From NCBI GenBank assembly GCA_036924085.1, contig JAVGWX010000004.1:10853916-10917915 (forward strand): DNA of 64,000 bases, in the 5' to 3' direction. Positions within the stretch are counted from its first letter, which is position 1, and every line of letters starts with the position of its first letter. This stretch comes from Ariolimax columbianus (taxonomy: Eukaryota; Mollusca; Gastropoda; Stylommatophora; Arionidae). Made by a program: the position numbers and the translations under genes. Below, in pieces: positions 44,003 through 55,620 of this stretch. The notes beneath the pieces were generated by a model. It saw only the letters and a program-made list of their open reading frames with translations, ran no database searches and was not told the origin of the DNA.

Positions 44003-44261
44003 AAAAACAGAAAATAAAAACGGTTATGTGTTTTTTCTTTTTAAAATAATTAATTCTTTTGCTTGTTGTTTGTTTATGCTATCAACTGTTTATCATTTTT
44101 TAACGAGTGATCAATTACTATATATGTAATGCATTTACTGTTTTTAATGCTAGTGGCTTTGTGCACAATTTTATCTTGTTTTACTAAACTGAAGTGTTTA
44201 AATGTTTCCTAATTGTTGATTTCTTAATAGATAATTTTCTTTTTCCCTTATCACCCTTAGA
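44003..44261. other. AT-rich spacer
   Basis: Nothing recognised between the LINE and the next minisatellite. Confidence 0.4.
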
Positions 44262-44532
44262 GTGTCTGACCCATAGAATGTCTGAGCTATAGAGTATCTG
44301 ATCCATAGAATGTCTGAGCTATAGAGTGTCTGACCCATAGAGTGCCTCACGCTTAGAGTGTCTGACCCATAGAATGTCTGAGCTATAGAGTATCTGATCC
44401 ATAGAGTGCTGACCCCTAGATTGTCTGACCCATAGAGTGTCTGACCCTTAAAGTGTCTGATCTCTAGAGTGTGTAATCCATATAATGTCTGACCTCTAGA
44501 GTGTCTGACCCAAAGAATATCTGACTGACAGA
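44262..44532. repeat. 16-bp minisatellite, about 17 copies
   Basis: Units ATAGAGTGTCTGACCC with variants (AATGTCTGAGCT, AGTATCTGATCC). Pairs of variants recur together, giving a partial 32-bp higher order. Confidence 0.9.
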
Positions 44533-44559
44533 TAATTAGAGTGATGGGGTCCTTGTGGG

Positions 44560-44912
44560 GCAGGATGACACAAATGTCTCTTAGTCTCTCGTGCCCAAAA
44601 TTACCTGACCTACAATAGTGGTAAACTCTGTTTCTTCCAGTATTCCAGCTGAAAGCTAGGGGTTCAAACCCTGAGAGGTAGCACGATGGGACAGCAGACG
44701 AGGTCTAGGCGAAATCCATTTATCCCCAGCAATTGGATCATGGATGCTGCCGAAGACGGATGTGTCGGACCGAAAGTTGCAAATTACGCAGTCAGGCTGT
44801 GAACTAGCGACAACGCATTCCGTTCTCCCGACCACATCCTGCTACTTCCAAAGCCCTGTTCAGTGCTTTGTCGCAGAAGATTGAGAACGAACGTAGAAGT
44901 AGTAGAAGAAGA
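44560..44912 (+). mobile_element. SINE family C, plus-strand copy
   Basis: Contains a B-box-like GGGGTTCAAACCC near 44660-44672, then GATGCTGCCGAAGACGGATG, GTCGGACCGAAAGTTGCAAA and GAGAACGAACGTAGAAG with a (GAA)n tail to 44912. Shares its 3' half with 7936-8297 and 30216-30382. The tRNA-like box suggests pol III transcription. The 5' limit is approximate. Confidence 0.75.
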
Positions 44913-44967
44913 AGGAGCATGAATGATCCCACTCTCCAGTGAAGAAGTACAGAAGATGTCAATACTG

Positions 44968-45127
44968 GGCCAGAAAGCTCACCAGAAACCAGAGTATCAT
45001 ACAACTGTCACATATACTGGGCAGACAGAAAGCTCACCAGAAACCAGAGTATCATACAACTGTCACATATACTGGGCCAGACAGAAAGCACACCAGAAAC
45101 CAGAGTATCATACAACTGTCACTTTAA
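44968..45127. repeat. 56-bp tandem repeat, about 2.8 copies
   Basis: Units with GAAAGCTCACCAGAAACCAG, AGTATCATACAACTGTCACA and TATACTGGGCCAGACA. Nearly identical units. Confidence 0.9.
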
Positions 45128-45149
45128 ATGGATGAGTATACCATTAAAT

Positions 45150-45418
45150 AAATCCTGAAATAGTGCAAAATCTCCTCCAGGAAGGTGCAGCACCTGGCTC
45201 ATTTGTACTCAGTAGATGGCTGGGAAGAACTACTGACCCATGTAACACGGAAAGAAATAATAAAATTGCTGTGCGTTTATTACTGGACTGCCCAACGTAT
45301 GGCCAGTTAAGGAAGATACACTGGCTCAGTAATTCAACACTAAACTCAAAACTGTACGGAGCTGAAAGAGGAACTCCAAACAAGGGTTGCGTTTATCACA
45401 GGAACTTGACATTTTAAA
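45150..45418 (+). pseudogene. I-like LINE 3' remnant
   Basis: 84-codon open stretch with LLDCPTYGQLRKIHWLSNST and LNSKLYG, a diverged form of LLQNCPTYEDQREQMWPSPV and DKLYG in the well-preserved LINE. The rest of the element is missing. A 29-bp minisatellite begins at its 3' end. Confidence 0.7.
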
Positions 45419-46665
45419 CATCACAGAAACTCGCCTACCATTGTAAACATCACAGAAACTCGCCTGACATTGTAAACATCACAGAAACTCGCCTACCATT
45501 GTAAACATCACAGAAACTCATATGACATTGTAAACATCACAGAAACCCATATGACATTGTAAACATCACAGAAACTCGCCTACCATTGTAAACATCACAG
45601 AAACTCGCCTGACATTGTAAACATCACAGAAACTCGCCTACCATTGTAAACATCACAGAAACTCATATGACATTGTAAACATCACAGAAACTCGCCTACC
45701 ATTGTAAACATCACAGAAACTCGCCTGACATTGTAAAGATCACAGAAACTCGCCTACCATTGTAAACATCACAGAAACTCGCCTACTATTGTAAACATCA
45801 CAGAAACTCATATGACATTATAAACATCACAGAAACTCATATGACTGTCAACATCACAGAAAATCATCTGACATTGTAAACATCACAGAAACTCATATGA
45901 CATTGTAAACATCACAGAAACTCGCCTACCATTGTAAACATCCCAGAAACTCGCCTGACATTGTAAAGATCACAGAAACTCGCCTACCATTGTAAACATC
46001 ACATAAACTCGCCTACTATTGTAAACATCACAGAAACTCATATGACATTATAAACATCACAGAAACTCATATGACTGTCAACATCACAGAAACTCATATG
46101 ACATTATAAACATCACAGAAACTCATATGACTTTGTAAACATCACAGAAACTCATATGACTTTGTAAACATCACAGAAACTCATATGACATTGTAAACAT
46201 CACAGAAACTCGCCTACTATTGTAAACATCATAGAAACTCGTCTGACATTATAAACATCACAGAAACTCGCCTACCATTGTAAACATCCCAGAAACTCGC
46301 CTGACATTGTAAAGATCACAGAAACTCGCCTACTATTGTAAACATCACAGAAACTCATATGACATTATAAACATCACAGAAACTCATATGACAGTGTCAA
46401 CATCACAGAAAATCATCTGACATTGTAAACATCACAGAAACTCATATGACATTATAAACATCACAGAAACTCGTCTGACATTGTAAACATCACAGAAAAT
46501 CATCTGACATTGTAAACATCACAGAAACTCATATGACAGTCAACATCACAGAACCTGATATGACAGAGTCAACATCACAGAAAATCATCTGACATTGTAA
46601 ACATCACAGAAACTCATATGACAGAGTCAACATCACAGGGAACTCGTCTGACATTGTAAACAAAT
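45405..46665. repeat. 29-bp minisatellite with higher-order pattern
   Basis: More than 40 units of about 29 bp, TTGTAAACATCACAGAAACT plus CGCCTACCA, CGCCTGACA or CATATGACA. The rare variant TAAAGATCAC recurs near 45733, 45963 and 46310 with similar neighbours, so blocks of several units were duplicated together. Starts at the 3' end of the LINE remnant. Confidence 0.93.
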
Positions 46666-46809
46666 AAAATTAGAACGATTGTCTATCTCGTCAAAAGGAG
46701 TATCTCCACTAACCAGTCTCTATACGTTCCAGTCGATCTGGCTATAAATGGGTACCTGAAATATATTTATGGAAGCTGGCTTATATTTAATTTGAGGCAG
46801 AAATGCAAG

Positions 46810-46993
46810 GCAATGAGGAAGGGAACTGGTCACCTCACTCCATAAAAATGTTGGACAGACCTTACAGGAAGGGAACTGGTCACCTCACTCCATAAAAATG
46901 TTGGACAGACCTTACAGGAAGGGAACTGGTCACCTCACTACATAAAAATGTTGGACAGACCTTACAGGAAGGGAGCTGGTCACCTCACTACAT
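46810..46993. repeat. 50-bp minisatellite, left part
   Basis: About 3.6 units of GGAAGGGAACTGGTCACCTC ACTACATAAAAATGTTGGAC AGACCTTACA. It breaks off within a unit where the LINE at 46994 begins and resumes at 48537. Confidence 0.95.
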
Positions 46994-48536
46994 TCAAAAT
47001 AAATGAGGAAAAAACAACATGTACGATATTCTCGCTCTCAAACAAACACCAAAATAAGTCTTAACGGCAAATATCTGCGGCCAAACGACAACCCAAACTA
47101 CCTGGAAGTCACATTTGATCGGCGCATGACATGGAAAAGTCAGATCGAGAGAAACCGAATGAGGACCAGAGAAAGAATGGCATCATGAGGAAACTTGCTG
47201 GCACAAGCTGAGGAGCAGACGAAAGTATACTAAAGAAACTGTACACTGGAAGAGTGAGACCAGTTCTCGAGTATGGCATTGCGGCATGGACAACAGCAGC
47301 AAAGGCGAACTTTAACAAAATTAGCAATCTCCAAAACCAAGCCATGAGAGTTATAACAGGAGGCATGAAAAGATTACAAATCTGCAATCCATGATCGACA
47401 GAAGAGACTGCAAAGCCCAGCAGCAAGCAGAGAAACTCAGAAGACTGACAGACCATCCAATGCATAAGAGACTAAATAATTTTAGAAATGGGAAACTAAA
47501 GCGGAGAAACTTTGTAGAAATAGCCAAAGCAAAGATGAGCGAAGACCCTATGAACCCATCAACAACACCAAAGCCCATCCCTACTGTACGCAAACCTACC
47601 TGGAGGCCGCATATATTTCCAGAGGTGGTAGAAAATATACCAGGTATTGGAAAAAAGAACAGCCAGACTGAAAAAGAAAGAAGAGATATAACCCTGAGGT
47701 ACATAACGAAAAACTACCCAAGCATGGACTGGACCCATGCATACACCGACGGCTCTGTAACAAACACAACACAGAACGGAGGGGCAGGGGTATTCCTGAG
47801 CCTACCAAATGGTAGAAAAACAACACTTTCAGTGGAAACTGGAAAATACTCAAGTAATTTCAGAGCGGAGGCAGAGGCACTGAGGGCTGCAGTAGAAGAA
47901 ATGGTGACATGCAAAAGAAATGAAAGCCATATAGTCCTGTTTACAGATGCCCTGGCCGTAGTCACAGCACTAAAAAGCCAGACAAATACTGAACTTAATG
48001 ATTTAAGAGCAGTACTCTGTCAACTATGCCAGCAGTCCGCACCAAAAAGAGTAGTGGTACAGTGGGTTCCATCCCACTGTAACATCGGAGGCAGACAGAC
48101 TGGCAAAAGAAGGTGCAAGACTACCACAACCAGATACTAGCGTGACATACGAAGAGTCAAAAAGGCTTATTAGAGCTAGATACATGACCAAATTGGAAAC
48201 AGAACATACTGGCTACACAAAAAACGATGCCTATTACCAGTTGAACAGAAGAGAGCAGATCGTGGTCTTCAGACTTCGCACTGGCCACAATAGACTGAGG
48301 TACCACCTATTCAATAAATTGAAGATAGGTGGCACTGACGAATGCTCGTGCGGGACTGGGAAAATGACCGCTGAACATCTGCTGCAAAACTGCCCGACAT
48401 ACGAGGATCAGAGAAAGAAGATGTGGCCATCACCCGTGGCAACACTAGACAAGCTCTATGGCAGTGTCGACAGCCTCAGGATGACCGCTGCTTTTTTCAA
48501 AAAAAAAAGGTTGACGTCTGACAGCGTACGAAGAAG
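46994..48536 (+). mobile_element. I-like LINE copy 4 inside minisatellite
   Basis: 5'-truncated plus-strand copy of the (GAA)n-tailed LINE. The left flank ends ACCTCACTACAT and the right flank after the tail starts with the same 12 bases, then the array continues in register (AAAAATGTTG). This is a target duplication made of array sequence. Tail: GTACGAAGAAGAAAAAG. Confidence 0.9.
47003..48509 (+). pseudogene. RT-end/RNase H/knuckle pseudogene (copy 4)
   Basis: Frames 47003-47188 (LRPNDNPNYLEVTFDRRMTW), 47391-48140 (TDGSVTNTTQNGGAG, FRAEAEAL, FTDALAVVTAL, WVPSHCNI) and 48142-48612 (RLRTGHNRLRYHLFNKLKIG, ECSCGTGKMTAEHLLQNCP). A deletion after SHCNI removes QGNEE and shifts the frame, losing the last RNase H Asp. 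TGG-to-TGA at about 47210 is another break. Confidence 0.88.
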
Positions 48537-49385
48537 AAAAAGACCTCACTACATAAAAATGTTGTACAGACCTAGACCTTACAGTAAGAGAACTGGTCAT
48601 CTCACTACATAAAAATGTTGGACAGACCTAGACCTTACAGGAAGGGAACTGGTCACCTCACTATATAAAAATGTTGGACAGACCTTACAGGAAGGGAACT
48701 GGTCACCTCACTATATAAAAATGTTGGACAGACCTTACAGGAAGGGAACTGGTCACTTCACTGCATAAAAATGTTGGACAGACCTTACAGGAAGGGAACT
48801 GGTCACCTCACTACATAAAAATGTTGGACAGACATTACAGGAAGGGAACTGGTCACCTCACTACATAAAAATGTTGGACAGACCTTACAGGAAGGGAATT
48901 GGTCACCTCACTACATAAAAATTTTGGACAGACCTTACAGGAAGGGAACTGGTCACCTCACTACATAAAAATGTTGGACAGACCTTACAGTAAGAGAACT
49001 GGTCATCTCACTACATAAAAATGTTGGACAGACCTAGACCTTACAGGAAGAGAACTGGTCACCTCACTACATAAAAATGTTGGACAGACCTAGACCTTAC
49101 AGGAAGGGAACTGGTCACCTTACTACATTAAAATGTTGGACAGACCTTACAGGAAGGGAACTGGTCACCTCACTCCATAAAAATGTTGGACAGACCTTAC
49201 AGGAAGGGAACTGGTCACCTCATTACATAAAAATGTTGGACAGACCTTACAGGAAGGGAACTGGTCACCTCACTCCATAAAAATGTTGGACAGACCTTAC
49301 AGGAAGGGAACTGGTCACCTCATTGCATAAAAATATTGGACAGACCTTACAGGAAGGGAACTGGTCACCTCACTACATAAAAAGT
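48537..49385. repeat. 50-bp minisatellite, right part
   Basis: About 17 further units of the same repeat as 46810-46993, some 58 bp long with a duplicated GACCTA. The sub-sequence GGTGACCAGTTCCCTTCC (reverse strand) is also found in dispersed repeat D (21434, 22474), from which the unit may derive. Confidence 0.93.
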
Positions 49386-50408
49386 ATTGACGTGGTACAA
49401 TACACTTTATCCCTGACAACTGAATTAGCTATCTTATGGGATTAACTACCTTGACCATTTTCTTCAATCACAAATTAAGTCACGTAATGGATGTCTCAAC
49501 CACTCGGTCTTATAAGGGTACATACAGGACCAAGTCTGTGTATATACAGACATCGGACATAACGTGCAGGTCATGGCACACCGTGCGTCTAGTGATTTTG
49601 TGTGCTCATGAAAGGAGCAACTATTGCAGTGTTAGCACCTTGGTCTAGATCAGCAGCTCTGACCGTTACAAATTGTGAATCCAAAGATACATAGAAAGAT
49701 ATTTAAAAAATAGGAAAACAAAAACAATGACAAATACACCAGCAGTTCATTTAGACTATGAATTTGAGCGGGTAATGCAGGACTGTCGTCCGTGATCACA
49801 GACCTGAAAACACAGCCACTGAGCCGAATATTAAAGGATGCAGACCAGGCAGAGTGAAAGTACAGACCAGAAGATAGATACAAATTTCCAGTGGTCTGAG
49901 CGATTAGAGCCAGCCGCTTGATTGAACGTGTCTAGATCGCTAGAAGAATGGAACTCGGTAAGACGATTGGCTGAGACTACCTTGGGAAAGATAAGATAAA
50001 TAACATTGTGTTGAATTTTGCTAAAATACATTTTGGGTGAGACCCAGCATCGACCGCTGTCTGAATGTGAAACATGAACGTGCTGATGATGATGATGTCA
50101 GGGCATCCTGGTCAATGACAAATGTCATCTTCCACTCGCCTTAAAAAGCGCCGCCGTCGTAGCAAGGAATCTCTGTTGATTGGTTTCATGTGTACCGGCC
50201 CAGAAAATAATCAAATATCTCAGCGAGTGTTATGTTACGACATATTGCCCAACTAGGACATAAACCCTCAAATTTGCGATAGAAAACATGGCTCAAAGAG
50301 TTTCCTTTTTTTTTTTTTAAAGTAAGAAGGAGCTTAGAGAAAGTAAGAAAAATGTTTTTTTTTAATAATGCAACGGGTTGTAACAATGAACAAGTAATTA
50401 GGGCCTTG
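49386..50408. other. Intergenic, nothing recognised
   Basis: No coding motif. Contains GATGATGATGATG near 50087 and two T/A runs near 50303 and 50356. Confidence 0.4.
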
Positions 50409-50612
50409 CTCAACTAATAGCAATAACAAGAAAACCACACACAATAGCTGAAGAACTTATATTACCAGCTGTAAAAATCATGGCATCTACGAGAAAACTG
50501 CCAAGGACCTTTCCTTAATACCTTTGTCAAATGACAGAGTTAAAAAACGCATCGACGGTTTGTCAACTAACATCAAGGAACAATTATTAGAAACTGCTCC
50601 CATGCCCTCTCC
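50409..50612 (+). pseudogene. hAT transposase relic (ZBED5/SCAND3-like)
   Basis: The plus strand reads LAQLIAITRKPHTIAEELIL and PAVKIM (about 50409-50490), then, after a frame shift, IPLSNDRVKKRIDGLSTNIK and EQLLETA (50515-50600). The order KPHTIAEELILPA, then PLSNDTVxRRI, is the region before the catalytic core of hAT transposases of the ZBED5/SCAND3 type (established family pattern). Catalytic residues and the dimerisation domain are absent. Confidence 0.78.
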
Positions 50613-50689
50613 CATATTTCGCTGTGCAGCTGTACGGAACAACAACAACAACAATGTTCGCTTAGGCGTCTGGGGCCCGTTGCGTCAGA

Positions 50690-51777
50690 TGAACATCACC
50701 ATGTTCAGTTGTAACTGCGTGCTGCCAGGCCTCCTCTAAGGCATATGGGGAAGCCACTACCTGTTGAAGCCACGTGTTTCGGGGACGACCTCTCCGGCGC
50801 TTCCAGCCAGCAGGGTGGGGGCCATTTGCACTGTTGACTGTCTTTTGAAGGATCTGGTGAGCTGGGACCTCCCTGTCCAGTCGGACAACATGACCGAACA
50901 GGGAAATGCGGCGACGTTCCAGAATAACCGAGACAGGGGGGACGATGTGTCTTTGCAGAAACGTCTACATTCCGGACAAAATCGTACCAACGAATGCCAA
51001 GGATGTGTCGTTGATTTCGCATATGGAAAGCCTCAAGTCTCGAGGTGTCGCTTTTTTTCAGGGTCCAGGTCTCGGAGCCATACACGAGGACCTGGATCAC
51101 GCACGACTGGTAGATGGGCAGGTTTATGCCCATGGAGAGCCTACTGTTCTTCCACACACGGCGGAGATCGTTCATCGCCGATGCCGCTAGACCAATCCGC
51201 TTGTGTATGTCGGAGTTACTGCGGCAGTCGGGTGCAATCGTGCTGCCGAGGTAGGAGAGATCATTGGCACCCTCCGCAGTGTGACCATTGACTACTATGT
51301 CCTGAGGCCGTTTGTCAGAGCCAAGATTCTGGATTTTGGTCTTTGCCCATAATATTGACAGGCCCATATTTCGCGTAATGCTGTCCAGGTTATCAAGGGA
51401 CGCTGCAGTGCTGTACTGTCTGAGCCGAGCAGGACTATATCATCTGCGTAAACAAAGTCTGTGAAGATAGTCTGATCTATAGTAATTCCATGTAGGTGGG
51501 TGCTGGCGCGTTGCATGAGCCAGTCGACGGCCCGGCAGAAGAGATCTGGAGCGAGTACGCAACCCTGTCTGACACCTGTGGTTGTAAAGAACCTTTCCGA
51601 GAGTGTGCCTCCGAGTCGTATCCTGACGCCGGTGTCTGTGTGAAACTTCTTTATCAAATTTAGCAGCGGGACAGGAGTACCAATGCCCTGCATTACTTTC
51701 CACAGAGCGGATCTATCCACCGAGTCAAACGCGGCCTTTAAGTCCACGTAGGCAGCGCAGAGGGGACGAGCGAATGC
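50690..51777 (-). pseudogene. RTE-like LINE relic (RT and C-terminus)
   Basis: The minus strand reads motif A YVDLKAAFDSVDRSALW, then VRQGCVLAPDLF and active site FVYADDIVLL (51295-51747). In the next frame (50705-51367) come NDLSYLGSTIAPDCRSNSDI, YGSETWTLKKSDTSRLEAFH, MRNQRHILGIRWYDFVRNVD. The C-terminus decays after that. Upstream, RT sequence between NYRPITLLSVPG and motif A (about 60 residues in the family) is missing, and a 37-bp array takes its place. A different RTE lineage from 41690-44002. Confidence 0.87.
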
Positions 51778-52553
51778 CTATAGTTGTCCTGGTACTGAGA
51801 GTAGTGTTATTGGCCTATAGTTGTCCTGGTACTGAGAGTAGTGTTATTGGTCTATAGTTGTCCTGGTACTGAGAGTAGTGTTATTGGTCTATAGTTGTCC
51901 TGGTACTGAGAGTAGTGTTATTGGCCTATAGTTGTCCTGGTACTGAGAGTAGTGTTATTGGCCTATAGTTGTCCTGGTACTGAGAGAAGTGTTATTGGCC
52001 TATAGTTGTCCTGGTACTGAGAGTAGTGTTATTGGCCTATAGTTGTCCTGGTACTGAGAGTAGTGTTATTGGTCTATAGTTGTCCTGGTACTGAGAGTAG
52101 TGTTATTGGTCTATAGTTGTCCTGGTACTGAGAGTAGTGTTATTGGTCTATAGTTGTCCTGGTACTGAGAGTAGTGTTATTGGCCTATAGTTGTCCTGGT
52201 ACTGAGAGTAGTGTTATTGGCCTATAGTTGTCCTGGTACTGAGAGTAGTGTTATTGGCCTATAGTTGTCCTGGTACTGAGAGTAGTGTTATTGGTCTATA
52301 GTTGTCCTGGTACTGAGAGTAGTGTTATTGGTCTATAGTTGTCCTGGTACTGAGAGTAGTGTTATTGGTCTATAGTTGTCCTGGTACTGAGAGTAGTGTT
52401 ATTGGTCTATAGTTGTCCTGGTACTGAGAGTAGTGTTATTGGCCTATAGTTGTCCTGGTACTGAGAGTAGTGTTATTGGCCTATAGTTGTCCTGGTACTG
52501 AGAGTAGTGTTATTGGCCTATAGTTGTCCTGGTACTGAGAGTAGTGTTATTGG
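51778..52553 (-). repeat. 37-bp minisatellite from RT motif NYRPITLLSVPG
   Basis: About 21 units of TATAGTTGTCCTGGTACTGA GAGTAGTGTTATTGGCC. The minus strand of one unit reads DNYRPITLLSVPG, the conserved RT finger motif that should lie just upstream of the RTE-like fragment at 50690-51777. 37 is not a multiple of 3, so coding is lost after one unit. C/T variation at one site (GGCC or GGTC) runs in blocks. Confidence 0.93.
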
Positions 52554-53034
52554 CTATAGTTGTTGCAATCCCTGTGGCTTCCCTTTCCTTTACTGTACGA
52601 AAGCACTGACATAATAAACTGGGTGACCTTATTGTACTGCGCCAGATAGAAGCATCACAATATTATCTTCGAAGACTTCTTGTTCATCTCCTCATTGGGG
52701 GTCATTACGAGTGAAGAAGTATTTTACAGTTTAAATGAATTTATCAAACATCAAGACATGGATTGATGTAAATGCATTAGAATGATCACAACTGGAACAA
52801 GGGCAACGTCTGGAAAGCTTACTGGACTTGTAGCAGGAATTTATGAAATCATACCGTCCATGACTTGGTACCATTACTGCGTACATAGGGAAGCTCATCC
52901 ATAAGTTGTACTCTTTTCCTGATATATATCAATGACTTGGCTGACCAGATCAAAGCTGAAAAAGATGTGTATGCTGATGTGCCTGGCTTTATGGCTGAGC
53001 CACGAAGACATTGTTAGTGGGGCACGAAGGCTAA

Positions 53035-53260
53035 ATGGATACCTGAGGAGATTGTATGACTACTGTCAAACATGGAGATCTGAGGAGATTGTATGACTAC
53101 TGTCAAACATGGAGACCTGAGGAGATTGTATGACCACTGTCAAACATGGAGACCTGAGGAGATTGTATAACTACTGTCAAACATGGAGATCTGAGGAGAT
53201 TGTATGACTACTGTCAAACATGAACCTGAGGAGATTGTATGACTAATGTCAAACATGGAA
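53035..53260 (+). repeat. 37-bp minisatellite from RT thumb region
   Basis: About six units of TGAGGAGATTGTATGACTAC TGTCAAACATGGAGATC. The founder reads LRRLYDYCQTW, matching the L-x-x-L-x-x-W-x-x-x-W stretch that follows the active site in this LINE group. Continuous with flanking RT remains. Confidence 0.88.
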
Positions 53261-53397
53261 ACTAAAATATCAACTGCGAAAAGACAGTGTATACCATCTT
53301 CACCAAGAGCCACGAAGTTGTAAAACAAAATGTAATTCTGAGATTAGAGTTACACCAATTGATTAGAGAAGAACACCGCGCATATCTTAAAGCCACA

Positions 53398-53830
53398 CTT
53401 GACCGACAACTCAACCTCAAACATCCCGCATATCTTGGAATTACGTTTGGCCGACAACTCAGCCTCAAACATTCCACATATCTTGGAATTACGTTTGGCC
53501 GACAACTCAGCCTCAAACATCCCACATATCTTGGAATTACGTTTGGCCGACAACTCAGCCTCAAACATCCCACATATCTTGGAATTACGTTTGGCCGACA
53601 ACTCAGCCTCAAACATCCCACATATCTTGGAATTACGTTTGGCCGACAACTCAGCCTCAAACATCCCACATATCTTGGAATTACGTTTGGTCGACAACTC
53701 AGCCTCAAACATCCCACATATCTTGAAATCACGTTTGGCTGACAACTCAGCCTCAAAAATACCACATATCTTGGAATTACGTTTGGCCGACAACTCAGCC
53801 TCAAACATACCACATATCTTGGAGTCACTC
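53398..53830 (+). repeat. 48-bp in-frame minisatellite from RT YLG motif
   Basis: Nine units of 48 bp encoding HPTYLGITFGRQLSLK. The founder is the conserved PTYLGVTFDRRMTWK motif (residues 179-193 of the intact copy at 3417-5417). Units stay in frame, so long open frames exist on both strands. The first and last units (YLGVTLDRQLNLKRHI at 53815) are closest to the LINE consensus. Confidence 0.93.
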
Positions 53831-53899
53831 TTGATCGACAACTAAACCTCAAGCGTCACATCCATGTGAAGAATAAAGCTGTGAGACGTCTACAGCTTT

Positions 53900-54560
53900 G
53901 AAAGAGGCTTGTTAGTATATCATGGGGGATCGGACAAGGATACTTGTGGAGGCTTGTTAGTTCATCATGGGGATCAGACAAGGATACTTGTGAGTACATC
54001 ATGGGGATCAGACAATGATACTTGTGAAGGTTTGTTAGTACATCATGGGAATTAGACAAGGGTACTTCTGGAGGCTTGTTAGTACATCAAGTGGATCAGA
54101 CAAGAGTACTTGTGCAGGCTTGTTAGTACATCATGGGGATTAGACAAGGATACTTTGAGAGGCTTGTTAGTACATCATGGGGATCAGACAAGGATACTTG
54201 TGAGTACATCATGGAGGATCAGACAAGGATACTTGTTAGTACATCATGGGGATCAGACAAGGATACTTGTGGAGGCTTGTTAGTACATCATGGGGATCAG
54301 ACAAGGATACTTGTGGAGGCTTGTTAGTACATCATGGGGATCAGACAAGGATACTTGTTAGTACATCATGGGGATCAGACAAGGATACTTGTGAGTACAT
54401 CATTGGCATCAGACAAGGATACTTGTGGAGGCTTGTTAATACATCATGGTGATCAGACAAGGATACTTGTGGAGTCTTGTTAGTACATCATGGGGATCAG
54501 ACAAGGATACTTGTGGAGTCGTGTTAGTACATCATGGGGATTAGACAAGGATACTTTGAG
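53900..54560 (+). repeat. Variable minisatellite from RT SWG motif
   Basis: About 17 units of 33-44 bp around TTAGTACATCATGGGGATCA GACAAGGATACTTGTGGAGG. The founder reads KRLVSISWGIGQGYL to LVSTSWGSDKDT, matching RKLAGTSWGADEGIL (residues 211-225 of the intact copy). Units differ by presence or absence of GGAGGCTTG, giving two unit lengths. Confidence 0.9.
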
Positions 54561-55191
54561 ACGCTAATACCTCGGTTATGTGCTCTCAGAAAAAGGATAT
54601 AATAGTGCACTCCTTACAATGTGTTCAGAATCGACTTGGAATCCCTGGACAGTGTAAAATAGTGCTCTGCGCTTTGTTAGTGGAGCAATGAGGACAAAAC
54701 TAACTGCAGTTTGCGAAATCCACACACAGGTCGAACCTCTCGAGTTACGAAGGGATAAAGCAGTTATGGAAGTGTATAAGCGAAGTAGCAGAATTAAACT
54801 GGATCATCCCAACAGACTCCTTGTGGAAAACTGGCAGCCAAAAAGCAAAATTATACAAAAGTCTGTACAAGCAAAATTAGATGATACAACCAAAAGTTCA
54901 GATCCAAGTACTCTCATTCGAGCAGCTAAAAGAACTGTCGATCCCGCTGAATGGATACTTGTATGAACTGATGAATCTGCGTTTAAAGACACCATCAAAA
55001 TAGATTATGGAGTTTATATAAAATACCCGGACTAATCCTTCGATGAACTGTGTGATGCTTGTGGGGAGGTTTGCTCCAACTATGAAGCTGAGATCACTGC
55101 ACTTGAGGCCACTTTGCACCATCTTAGAAGTTTTGTGTGCCTTTCCTTCAAAGGCCCAAAACTTTGTTATTTTCACAAATTCAATGTCAGC

Positions 55192-55620
55192 TCTTCAAGC
55201 ATTAGAAATTGCTGGTCATTGTAGACCTGGCCTTATCCGTTAGAAGTTGTTGGTCATTGTAGACCTGGCCTTATCCGTTAGAAGTTGCTGGTCATTGTAG
55301 ACCTGGCCTTATCCGTTAGAAGTTGTTGGTCATTGTAGATCTGGTCTTATCCGTTAGAAGTTGCTGGTCATTGTAGACCTGGTCTTATCCGTTAGAAGTT
55401 GCTGGTCATTGTAGACCTGGCCTTATCCGTTAGAAGTTGCTGGTCATTGTAGACCTGGCCTTATCCGTTAGAAGTTGCTGGTCATTGTAGACCTGGCCTT
55501 ATCCGTTAGAAGTTGTTGGTCATTGTAGACCTGACCTTATCCGTTAGAAGTTGCTGGTCATTGTAGACCTGACCTTATCCGTTAGAAGTTGCTGGTCATT
55601 GTAGACCTGACCTTATCCAA
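55192..55620 (+). repeat. 38-bp minisatellite inside RNase H
   Basis: About 11 units of GTTAGAAGTTGCTGGTCATT GTAGACCTGGCCTTATCC. The founder is ALEIAGHCRPGLI of the RNase H domain, between the FTNSM and LQWIPGH motifs. 38 bp shifts the frame each unit. Confidence 0.92.

Noticed and set aside
45405..46665. CRISPR-like regularity of 29-bp repeats
   Set aside because: Units are contiguous with no unique spacers, and the DNA is animal nuclear sequence.
53262..53852. Long minus-strand ORF (196 codons) with repeated Arg/Cys units
   Set aside because: It lies over the 48-bp in-frame minisatellite. Open frames on both strands are a by-product of a repeat unit divisible by three.
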